Below, one piece after another: positions 24,009 through 31,823 of a stretch of DNA of 64,000 nt. Position 1 is the stretch's first letter. Each line of letters begins with the position of its first letter. The notes under the pieces were generated by a model. That model was not told the origin of the DNA. It saw nothing but the letters and a program-made list of their open reading frames with translations, and searched no databases. A program made the translations under genes and the position numbers. The stretch lies in contig CP047918.1 in the NCBI GenBank assembly GCA_010202265.1, positions 682,001 through 746,000 on the forward strand, written 5' to 3'. This DNA is from Candidatus Saccharibacteria bacterium oral taxon 955. Its GTDB lineage: Bacteria; Patescibacteriota; Saccharimonadia; Saccharimonadales; Saccharimonadaceae.

Positions 24009-25532
24009 ATGAGCACGACAAAATACCTTCGAAACATCGGAAATCTTATCCAAGAAACACGTCAATCTCGAGGCATGACCCAGGCTGAGCTAGCTACCGC
24101 ACTAGGCACTAGTCAGAGTGCCATCAATCGTATTGAAAAAGGTGGTCAAAATATCAGTCTAGAGATGATTGCACGGATCAGTGAAGTATTGTCGAGCGAA
24201 ATCGTCCGAATCAACAAATCTGGAAAAACTAATTTCCTAATCAATGGCGGCAAAAAACTACACGGTGAAATTGAAGTAAAAACCAGCAAAAACGCTGCTG
24301 TCGGGCTACTTTGTGCTTCTCTTTTAAATAAGGGTAAAACAACCCTGAGACGCGTAGCACGTATCGAAGAAGTAAATCGAATCGTCGAAGTTCTAGAAAG
24401 CATCGGCGTTAAATGTCGTTGGCTCGACAACAACGACCTCGAGATTCTCCCGCCAAAGAAATTGAAACTTGACGAGATGGATATCGAAGCGGCCAAAAAA
24501 ACTCGCACTGTTATCATGTTCCTTGGCCCTCTACTTCACCAATATAGAGAGTTCAGCTTGCCGTTTGCTGGTGGCTGCAGCCTAGGCACACGAACAGTCG
24601 AGCCACATATGACCGGACTAGCGCCATTTGGCCTCAACGTTGTCGCTACTGCTGACCGCTATCAAGCAAAAACCACCGCCAAACCGGTAAAAAAAGCTAT
24701 CGTCCTGACTGAGCGCGGTGATACTGTTACCGAAAACGTCATCATGGCAGCGGCTTTATATGACGGCGAAGTAACGATCCGAAACGCCAGCCCAAATTAT
24801 ATGGTCCAAGATGTTTGCTTCTTCCTCGAAAAACTGGGCGTTAAAATCGAAGGTATAGGCACAACAACGCTCAAAATTCACGGACTTAAGTCGATCAACA
24901 AGACGATTGAATATTATCCGAGCGAGGACCCGATAGAGGCAATGAGTTTTGTTGCAGCTGGCGTGGTAACAGAATCCGAAATTACGGTGAAACGTGTACC
25001 AATAGAATTTATGGAACTTGAGATGGCGACACTCGCTGGTATGGGGCTTCGGTATGACATGACCGATGAATACCCAGCCCGAAATGGCAAAACTCGATTG
25101 GTCGATATTTCTCTCAAGAAGTCCAAGCTCCATGCGCCAAAAGATAAGATCCATGCCCTACCGTTTCCTGGAATCAATATGGACAACTTACCATTCCTTG
25201 GTCTGTGTGCAACCGTTGCCGAGGGTCGCACTCTAATTCATGACTGGAGCTATGAAAACCGAGCTATCTACTTTACTGAGCTATCTAAGCTCAACGCCAC
25301 AATCGAGATGGTCGACCCACACCGCGTCTACATAACGGGACCAACCCGTTGGCGCCCAGCAGACATCACCGCTCCCTCTGCTCTGCGACCAAGCGTCGTT
25401 ATACTCCTGGCGATGATAGCAGCGCCCGGTAAGTCTGTCCTGCGTGACGTATACAGCATCAACCGCGGCTATGAAGATATCGCCAATCGCCTAAATAGAC
25501 TCGGCGCAGAGATAGAAACCACCTGGGAATAG
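24009..25532 (+). CDS. murA: HTH-MurA fusion: UDP-GlcNAc 1-carboxyvinyltransferase with N-terminal XRE domain
   Basis: 507 residues, about 80 more than ordinary MurA. Residues 8-65 form a Cro/CI-type helix-turn-helix (TQAELATALGTSQSAINRIE). From about 75 the MurA fold runs to the end: Lys94-Asn95 (KTSKNAAV) for substrate binding, Cys190 in PFAGGCSLGTRTVEPH (the fosfomycin-target Cys, so not the resistant Asp form), and INRGYEDIANRL at the end. MurA transfers enolpyruvate to UDP-GlcNAc, the first step of peptidoglycan synthesis. The fused domain suggests control of its own or other wall genes, or a structural role. No operator could be identified. Confidence 0.93.
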   Translation: MSTTKYLRNIGNLIQETRQSRGMTQAELATALGTSQSAINRIEKGGQNISLEMIARISEVLSSEIVRINKSGKTNFLINGGKKLHGEIEVKTSKNAAVGLLCASLLNKGKTTLRRVARIEEVNRIVEVLESIGVKCRWLDNNDLEILPPKKLKLDEMDIEAAKKTRTVIMFLGPLLHQYREFSLPFAGGCSLGTRTVEPHMTGLAPFGLNVVATADRYQAKTTAKPVKKAIVLTERGDTVTENVIMAAALYDGEVTIRNASPNYMVQDVCFFLEKLGVKIEGIGTTTLKIHGLKSINKTIEYYPSEDPIEAMSFVAAGVVTESEITVKRVPIEFMELEMATLAGMGLRYDMTDEYPARNGKTRLVDISLKKSKLHAPKDKIHALPFPGINMDNLPFLGLCATVAEGRTLIHDWSYENRAIYFTELSKLNATIEMVDPHRVYITGPTRWRPADITAPSALRPSVVILLAMIAAPGKSVLRDVYSINRGYEDIANRLNRLGAEIETTWE

Positions 25533-25555
25533 TCGACAAATCACGCCACCTCTGC

Positions 25556-25561
25556 TATAAT
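25556..25561 (+). promoter_or_regulatory. -10 box upstream of tRNA-His
   Basis: TATAAT about 70 nt before the tRNA, the only good match in the gap after murA. Confidence 0.4.
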
Positions 25562-25631
25562 TACCAAGTACTTTTGCACTTATCTGGTAGCGTAGTTATA
25601 TCGAACTAGAGACCTGCAAAAAATTAAACAT

Positions 25632-25709
25632 GGCGGATGTAGCTCAGTTGGTTAGAGCGCTGGATTGTGGCTCCGGAGGCCGTGGGTTCGACCCCCATCA
25701 TTCGCCCCA
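25632..25709 (+). tRNA. tRNA-His (GUG)
   Basis: Anticodon stem CTGGA/TCCGG with loop TTGTGGC, so anticodon GUG. The extra G(-1) typical of tRNA-His is at 25632, facing C at 25706, and CCA is encoded (25707-25709). Confidence 0.96.
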
Positions 25710-25713
25710 TAGC

Positions 25714-25740
25714 AAAAACCCTACAAAACGTAGGGTTTTT
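25714..25740. terminator. Terminator after tRNA-His
   Basis: AAAAACCCTAC pairs with GTAGGGTTTTT across a short A-rich loop; also suited to end the convergent gene at 25761. Confidence 0.9.
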
Positions 25741-25760
25741 ACTTATTCAAAACTCAACTC

Positions 25761-26240
25761 TTATCGATGAGAGCCATGGTTATGAGATTGTGTCCCACCA
25801 AATTTTGGCTTCTCAATCCCAAATCTTATCGGCTTAGAATGTGTCTCTTCGAGGACTGAATGACCAGAATTAAAACCCTGACGAGTACTCTTTGCGACAT
25901 CAATCCGACTAGTAAAACGCTGGCGAGACAGCTGATCGTCTGTACTAATCATAGAAGTGCGCCTTCGTCGCAACTTTTTCTTATCCTCCTCATCAGAATC
26001 GCTGTCCAAACCATAGGGCAAACGACCTCGGTTCGGCGAAAGAGCATTGTTTCGATACGTCCGAGTGATTGCCGCATCCTTATAAGCACCGATTACTTTT
26101 CGATTTTTGTCTATCTGTCGTCGCTGTTCAAATGACTGAACTCGCTCCGACCCCGTCACCGAGTCCCCTTTTGTCATGCCGCTCGAATGAAACTGCCCAT
26201 TCACCGAGTTATATGTAAAGCGTGAACTCGAAAACCCCAT
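25761..26240 (-). CDS. Hypothetical polar, probably disordered protein
   Basis: 159 residues from the ATG at 26240, which lies 6 nt after a TATAAT (26252-26247); an upstream ATG seven codons earlier overlaps that box and is rejected. The sequence is rich in Ser, Arg, Gln and charged residues (DSDSDEEDKKKLRRRRTS; FEQRRQIDKNRKV) with no membrane segment and little hydrophobic core. I recognise no family. Both strands of this stretch are open in places, so the call rests mainly on the promoter and on the length of the frame. Confidence 0.6.
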   Translation of the reverse strand: MGFSSSRFTYNSVNGQFHSSGMTKGDSVTGSERVQSFEQRRQIDKNRKVIGAYKDAAITRTYRNNALSPNRGRLPYGLDSDSDEEDKKKLRRRRTSMISTDDQLSRQRFTSRIDVAKSTRQGFNSGHSVLEETHSKPIRFGIEKPKFGGTQSHNHGSHR

Positions 26241-26339
26241 ACCAGCATTATACCAAAACAAAAAATAACGAGCACTCGGCAGGCGTTAGGCCTACTTTAT
26301 TTTGTGTCGCCAAAATGATAAAATTACATAAGTCTATCT

Positions 26340-26414
26340 GCGGGTGTAGTACAGCGGTTAGTATGCAAGTTTTCCAAACTTGAGATCGGAGTTCGATTCT
26401 CCGCACCCGCACCA
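26340..26414 (+). tRNA. tRNA-Gly (UCC)
   Basis: Acceptor GCGGGTG/CACCCGC, anticodon stem CAAGT/ACTTG with loop TTTCCAA, so anticodon UCC; CCA encoded at 26412-26414. Confidence 0.96.
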
Positions 26415-26428
26415 GTTTAGCGTCAACC

Positions 26429-26460
26429 ATAATCGTTCAGATGGACGATTATTTTATTTT
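26429..26460 (+). terminator. Terminator after tRNA-Gly
   Basis: ATAATCGT pairs with ACGATTAT around an 8-nt loop and is followed by a T-rich tract. Confidence 0.75.
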
Positions 26461-26582
26461 TATTTTTACGCCACAACATACACCAAGCAGTCTACCCTAT
26501 CCTAAGCTCACTGTTGCTCTGTATTGAAAAAGCGTTACCAAATAGCTACAATAATGCTAGGATTTTTAAAATAAATACAAAA

Positions 26583-29500
26583 ATGGCAAAATTTGAGATC
26601 AGCCTCAGACAAGAACTTATCGATCATGGACTTGATAAGGATATTAGACTAGGACGAAGTATTTTACAAATTGGCGACTTAGCAGACACCTCACCTAACA
26701 AGTATATAGATGGATACCGTCAGGTATTTGACTATATAGAAGAATACGACCCGCCCTATTTAGATAGTCCAGAGCTGGAGGAGGCTCTCACGAGTGAGGG
26801 TCAAAAAACACGCGCAATCATCTCTGCGCTTGGGTCTTGCTCTACTCGTAGCGCAATCAACGCCATCCTAGAATCAGGCTCATCAAAACAAAGAGGCTAC
26901 CTATCAGAAGCTCTCAAAAAATATAGTAGCTTTATCACTGATGGAATTCCGTACGAAAGCTATGATGATAATTACGAACCGATTGAGCGTCGCAAATCAG
27001 CTAATCCAGACGATATAATAACTGGCCTTTGGCGTGATGTAGTATTTGCTAGTATGATTGACACCCCGGAGATGAAGGCGTTATCACGGGCGCGTAGATG
27101 GCTACAGCCAGGCGACGATGACAAAAAACTGAATGAAAATATTGAAAATTTGCCTAAAACACGCGGTTATTATTCTTATATTTTCCCTCCTAAAAAATTG
27201 CCTCAAAAAAATAGCGAGATAGCATCTGACAAACCTCGCCATAAACCAGGTACGGTCGGCAACGCTTTTCCAGAACTGGCAAAAACCTACGAACAAATTA
27301 GAGAAAGAGAAGAACGGAAGCACCCAGATGATACCGATGACACGATAGAACACACTACCACCCTAGAGCTAGCAAGAATTATTGCCAAATCTACTGAATA
27401 TAACGATCCTTATCGAAGCGAGAGATCGCCATATCGTTCACATTTCGCTGAACAAATGGCTTGGGCCAGGCTGGGCGATCAGGTGCAAAGGCAGTTTCGT
27501 GGCATGCGCCAGAAAATTAGAGGTATTGATCTACATAATATTGGGCGTTTTATCGGAAAATCAGGTGATAACCCTTATGATGTAGAGTGGCGGAGGATTG
27601 AGAAGCTGGCAGATACAGTAACACCAGATCATGTTGATCCTGCCAGAGAATATCTGTTAAAGAAAGCACATGATGATATACAGCGTCAGCATCGACGATA
27701 TGGTAATGATGTGGCGCATAGGATTATCACGGAAGGCGCTGCAAAACTTGCAAGCATCGACAGCTTAACTGATGATGAGGTCTTAGCACGTTTCCAGACG
27801 GAAAGGGAGAAGCTGGATCAAAAACGTAACGAGCATATGAGCTTGGCACAAAAGGCACTAGATCTTCATTTTAAGGATGGAGTAGATGATGACGCAACCC
27901 CGATTGATTGGATTAATACCGCTCCCTTTGGACTTATTAATCGCACTCATAAGGCGCTCAATAGAGGAGTTAGTAAAGATACGGCTTTTGCGTATGCGGT
28001 AGCAGAATATAGTTTTCCAGGTGAGGCGATAACGCGAGAGCTTGTAGAGGCTTGTCGTAGTATTACGAAGGAGAATCTTGATAAAACGAGAGCTCTCCAT
28101 GCATATAGTAAGGAGACTGGGTTAGCGATTGACCCAATAGACGAAGTTCGCTTAGGTAAGGTGGCAGTGACATATGACTCTAGTGACGTTATCGATCTCA
28201 TGGAGCAGGGGTATTCTGCTCGTGAAATTATTGAGAATGGATGGTTATGCCATCTTGATACACGTAAGACTATTGATTTTCCTGCTCGTGGAAATGATGC
28301 TCAGAAGCAACGATGGTGTACAGAGAATGGTTATGCATATCTAAATGGTGGCTGGATTAAGACGTCGGTAGGTAAGATTATCCTCTCAAGGCTCGAGTCG
28401 GGTCTTGAGAGGTCAATCCATGATGCATCTCAATGGCTCGAGACGTTCCAAATACCCGAAGAAGGCTACGACATACCTGTACTTAAAGCACGTATCCAAA
28501 GTGGCGAACAAATTCAGCTGCACAATATAGAAAAAACAACATTCTATGATGTTGGCTTAGAGTCTGGCCTTTTGGCGGGTATACTGAAAGCACCTCAGGA
28601 TTTACGTGACAGACTTTTACTTCCGCGTAAGACGCAAAAGATTCAACAGATATTTTTTGCGCCTGAACACCAGCTGCTATATCTTACATTGGCTGATGTC
28701 TATCGAGATAGTGATATAGACATAAACACTGTGCGTGACCATGCTTTTGATAGGCTTGATGCATTTTATAATGAGTGGCTGATTAATGCCCGCGGCAAGG
28801 AGACAACTTATCGCATTTCCAAAGATGATCTTAGGGAAAAATTGCTTGTAGCCATAGAAAATGTTAACAATTCTGTTTTATCTGATGATGAAAATATTAC
28901 TGGAGTTATCCAGCGGTTAAGTAAATACGGCAACAATCGTAAGCGGTATATAGATGATGCAACTTCCTGGCTATTACGGCACGTGACCTCTCCAAGTGCA
29001 CGTTTGACTAAAGTATGGGGAGACAGGGCGGTGGCGCTAATAGAAGGTGCTAATGATTCTGCAAGAGATATCGAGATCTGGCAAAATGATAATGCGCTAC
29101 GGTTGCAGTTGCGTGAGATGACGCGCCAAGGCAGCATGCCACACAACTTGACAGCTGCTGAAGTTACAGGAGAATTTAGTGGTTGGGTATGGGAACTATC
29201 ACGGTGTTATGACAGCGACAGAATTATCCGTGCAATTAGTGAATATAAATCAGTACGTACAACAGAGGCATTATTGCCAGCACAGGTGATGGAAATGCAA
29301 ACTTCTTCTGGTGTATACAAAGCAGAGGTATTGGCTAAAGATGACCCGAGGGGGATGACGATTGGTATCGATACAGGGTGCTGCATGACACTAGATGGCG
29401 CTTCTGCCAGTTGTATAGAATCGGGATATAAGCATAAAAACGCTGGATTCTTTGCACTATACACGCCACAGGGGCGTTTAGCCGCTCAGTCATATTTTTA

Positions 29501-30404
29501 CGTTAACCCTGAACACCCTAACGTACTTGTACTCGATAATATTGAGGCAAATCAGGGTCGAGACACTAACAAGATAGTAGAAATATACAAGCAAGCTCTA
29601 TCTAAGTACCTACTAGAGAGATTTGCGACAGATCGTACATGGAATATCGATACCGTCAATTTAGGCACTGGATACGGCGATGCCGTTAAATCTAGCGTGC
29701 TCCGCCTACCTGCAACAAACGCTATCCCTAATAACTTGGGCTACGACATATATTCAGACGCAAGTGACCAGAGATTACTGCTGCATCTATCACAACACGA
29801 GATTGCCGAGTCACGGAAACAGTGGATACCAGCTCAAGAAAATATAGAAAACACCCCCAATCACCTACCTAATATAGTTACGCGATCGATAACTCCTAAC
29901 GATTTTGCGATCATCAAAGAATTAGAGGAGCAGATCTATCCAGAGCATATTCGTCAATACGACGACAAAGAGATGCTCCAAGATGAGCTAAAAATGAACA
30001 GCATGGAAACATATAGTTTTCTAGTCGCTGGCCAGGCCGACTCGTCCAAAGACTATATCGGTTACTGTATGGCCTATCTTGATCAGTCCGAGACAGAACC
30101 TGGTCGCCATGACCCGGTAGTTTATGCCGCCGATATGGCTATCTTGCCCGAGGCGCAAGGATTTCATATTGGGGCCAAAATGTTTGATGAGCTACTAAAA
30201 CGAACTAGTGAGCGAGGGGTAGACAAAATCGAAATGCACGCCCGCGAGACGACTTCTTATTCCGCCCTAAAAAATAGCGAATGGGCCAAACATATACTTT
30301 ATCGTCGAGGCTATAAGTTCGTCGATCATGGCGTAGTTGATGAGTTCGATGACGGCGATGGAAATATAGAAAATCTTTATCTGGTGAGTATCGAAAAAAT
30401 ATAA
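26583..30404 (+). CDS. Giant multidomain protein with C-terminal GNAT acetyltransferase domain
   Basis: 1273 residues from the ATG at 26583 (the first frame ATG, 23 codons upstream, lacks a ribosome site and overlaps a TACAAT box). About 900 N-terminal residues are soluble, charged and mostly helical with no recognised domain. A distinct module near 900-1040 has TIGIDTGCCMTLDGASASCI, GFFALYTPQG and VLVLDNIEAN, a cysteine-containing pattern I cannot name. Residues about 1097-1273 form a GNAT fold with DMAILPEAQGFHIGAKMFDELL, the acetyl-CoA loop, and ILYRRGYKFVD. It has no membrane segment or signal peptide. Target of acetylation unknown. It is the longest gene in the window and stands alone downstream of tRNA-Gly. 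Confidence 0.82.
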   Translation: MAKFEISLRQELIDHGLDKDIRLGRSILQIGDLADTSPNKYIDGYRQVFDYIEEYDPPYLDSPELEEALTSEGQKTRAIISALGSCSTRSAINAILESGSSKQRGYLSEALKKYSSFITDGIPYESYDDNYEPIERRKSANPDDIITGLWRDVVFASMIDTPEMKALSRARRWLQPGDDDKKLNENIENLPKTRGYYSYIFPPKKLPQKNSEIASDKPRHKPGTVGNAFPELAKTYEQIREREERKHPDDTDDTIEHTTTLELARIIAKSTEYNDPYRSERSPYRSHFAEQMAWARLGDQVQRQFRGMRQKIRGIDLHNIGRFIGKSGDNPYDVEWRRIEKLADTVTPDHVDPAREYLLKKAHDDIQRQHRRYGNDVAHRIITEGAAKLASIDSLTDDEVLARFQTEREKLDQKRNEHMSLAQKALDLHFKDGVDDDATPIDWINTAPFGLINRTHKALNRGVSKDTAFAYAVAEYSFPGEAITRELVEACRSITKENLDKTRALHAYSKETGLAIDPIDEVRLGKVAVTYDSSDVIDLMEQGYSAREIIENGWLCHLDTRKTIDFPARGNDAQKQRWCTENGYAYLNGGWIKTSVGKIILSRLESGLERSIHDASQWLETFQIPEEGYDIPVLKARIQSGEQIQLHNIEKTTFYDVGLESGLLAGILKAPQDLRDRLLLPRKTQKIQQIFFAPEHQLLYLTLADVYRDSDIDINTVRDHAFDRLDAFYNEWLINARGKETTYRISKDDLREKLLVAIENVNNSVLSDDENITGVIQRLSKYGNNRKRYIDDATSWLLRHVTSPSARLTKVWGDRAVALIEGANDSARDIEIWQNDNALRLQLREMTRQGSMPHNLTAAEVTGEFSGWVWELSRCYDSDRIIRAISEYKSVRTTEALLPAQVMEMQTSSGVYKAEVLAKDDPRGMTIGIDTGCCMTLDGASASCIESGYKHKNAGFFALYTPQGRLAAQSYFYVNPEHPNVLVLDNIEANQGRDTNKIVEIYKQALSKYLLERFATDRTWNIDTVNLGTGYGDAVKSSVLRLPATNAIPNNLGYDIYSDASDQRLLLHLSQHEIAESRKQWIPAQENIENTPNHLPNIVTRSITPNDFAIIKELEEQIYPEHIRQYDDKEMLQDELKMNSMETYSFLVAGQADSSKDYIGYCMAYLDQSETEPGRHDPVVYAADMAILPEAQGFHIGAKMFDELLKRTSERGVDKIEMHARETTSYSALKNSEWAKHILYRRGYKFVDHGVVDEFDDGDGNIENLYLVSIEKI

Positions 30405-30437
30405 CAACAGTCTATATAGCTCTAGCAGAGGGCTAGA

Positions 30438-31352
30438 TTAAAAGAACTTCAATCTTTTGGCGACAATTGAAACGACCAAAAGTAGTAGCGCCGTAAAGCC
30501 GACAATCGCTAGATAAGCCCACTCCTCATGCATGAACGGCAATTTTATATTCATACCATACATTCCATAAAATACGTTTGGTAGTGCAACCAGTAATGTC
30601 AAAAAAGTTAGCCACTTCATACGTTGGTTTAGTGTGTTGTTAGAGACCGTGCTAAATGTATTTTGGATACTAGCAATTGCCTGAGCATGACTTGCAATCT
30701 CGACTAATAATTGCTGGGTAAATAGACGAACGTCGTCAAGCGTGTCGCGTAAGTTAGCGTCTGTCTCGAGCTCAATCAATCGCTCAACAACCGCAGAAAT
30801 ACCCGTCAGACTCATTTTGGCACGATTTAGGTTGCTCTCAATCGTCACGAAATCAAAGAAATCATCGTTGGTCGCTTCGTGACTCCTCATGCGTTGCTCA
30901 ATGTGGCCGATATGACTACCAACTTTATCGATATAATTCTCATATTGTTTCACGATCGCCATCGCACTCTGCACCAACAGCGACTCTGGTGATACGCGTT
31001 CGCCACTAGCTTTAGGCTCTTTTAACTCATCGACAAGCGTACCACGCGCCATCAGACTAGCAAAAAGCTTCTTGCCCACCACCAACAAAACTGGCTGTGA
31101 GCGAATTTTGCCCCGAACATACTCAGGATGACGCAGAAAAACATACCTTACACCATCGCGAACTTCTATGCGGGGTAATTCATTTGCGTCAAAAACATCC
31201 GTTATGATATGCAGCGGTAGATTAAGCTTATCTGCTAACATCTCGGCATTCGCACGGTCGAGGTTTGTGTCATAGGCAAGCGTCATGCTACCCATCGGCT
31301 CTTCTATATTATGAATGGTACCGTCGCGTGCAATTCCATAAAACATAACCAT
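30438..31352 (-). CDS. corA: CorA-family divalent metal ion transporter
   Basis: 304 residues. The long N-terminal cytoplasmic part ends in the stalk helix, and two membrane segments close the protein (MKWLTFLTLLVALPNVFYGMYG and WAYLAIVGFTALLLLVVSIVA) with the signature GMN in MYGMNIKLPF between them. The family forms pentameric Mg2+ (or Co2+/Ni2+) channels in the cytoplasmic membrane. The C-terminus KRLKFF is basic as usual. TATAAT (31368-31363) lies 10 nt before the ATG. Confidence 0.93.
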   Translation of the reverse strand: MVMFYGIARDGTIHNIEEPMGSMTLAYDTNLDRANAEMLADKLNLPLHIITDVFDANELPRIEVRDGVRYVFLRHPEYVRGKIRSQPVLLVVGKKLFASLMARGTLVDELKEPKASGERVSPESLLVQSAMAIVKQYENYIDKVGSHIGHIEQRMRSHEATNDDFFDFVTIESNLNRAKMSLTGISAVVERLIELETDANLRDTLDDVRLFTQQLLVEIASHAQAIASIQNTFSTVSNNTLNQRMKWLTFLTLLVALPNVFYGMYGMNIKLPFMHEEWAYLAIVGFTALLLLVVSIVAKRLKFF

Positions 31353-31393
31353 GATACATAGTATTATACCAGACCGACTCTAGGATATTTTGA

Positions 31394-31399
31394 TATAAT
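31394..31399 (+). promoter_or_regulatory. -10 box of the two tRNA-Arg genes
   Basis: TATAAT 10 nt before the first tRNA; both tRNAs are likely one transcript. Confidence 0.55.
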
Positions 31400-31409
31400 A
31401 CAATTGTGC

Positions 31410-31486
31410 GCCCCGATAGCTCAGCTGGATAGAGCAGAGGACTTCTAAGCCTAAGGTCGCTGGTTCGAACCCAGCTCGGGGTACCA
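31410..31486 (+). tRNA. tRNA-Arg (UCU), imperfect anticodon stem
   Basis: Acceptor GCCCCGA/TCGGGGT, D stem GCTC/GAGC, T stem GCTGG/CCAGC and encoded CCA are normal. Loop CTTCTAA gives anticodon UCU. In the anticodon stem GAGGA/GCCTA the outer (G27, A43) and inner (A31, G39) positions do not pair, leaving three pairs. Confidence 0.88.
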
Positions 31487-31523
31487 TTTTATAAAGAAAT
31501 GGTGGGCCATGCCCTTCTACTAT

Positions 31524-31600
31524 GCCCCGTTAGCTCAACTGGATAGAGCATTGGTTTCCGGTACCAAAGGTTGCAGGTTCGACTCCTGTGCGGGGTACCA
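31524..31600 (+). tRNA. tRNA-Arg (CCG)
   Basis: Acceptor GCCCCGT/GCGGGGT, anticodon stem TTGGT/ACCAA with loop TTCCGGT, so anticodon CCG; CCA encoded. Confidence 0.95.
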
Positions 31601-31643
31601 GTTAAAATGACGAGTATATCTCGTTGTTTTTGTATCAAAGTTA

Positions 31644-31681
31644 CAAAAATCAGCCCAACAAATTTGATGGGCTGTTTCGAT
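31644..31681. terminator. Terminator between tRNA-Arg and the small basic ORF
   Basis: CAGCCCA (31651-31657) pairs with TGGGCTG (31668-31674), flanked by A and T tracts so that it can act in both directions. Confidence 0.8.
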
Positions 31682-31689
31682 TTTTCTAG

Positions 31690-31782
31690 CTAGAGAATTT
31701 GCTTCTTTTTCTTCTCTGCTTTGAGCTTCTTTTTACGTGCGCGCTTGATATCTGCGCCGTGCCATGATCGGTGTTTTGCCAT
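31690..31782 (-). CDS. 30-residue very basic peptide
   Basis: Starts MAKHRSWHGADIKRARKKK and ends KKKKQIL, with about half of its residues Lys or Arg. It has a good ribosome site (AAAAAGGAGTAAG, 7 nt before ATG) and a terminator just after the stop, which argues for a real gene despite its size. It lies 42 nt downstream of the Clp-like gene on the same strand. Composition suggests RNA or ribosome binding, like the smallest ribosomal proteins, but it matches none that I know. Confidence 0.6.
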   Translation of the reverse strand: MAKHRSWHGADIKRARKKKLKAEKKKKQIL

Positions 31783-31823
31783 TATCTTACTCCTTTTTGA
31801 TTCTATATCAGTATATCATATCG

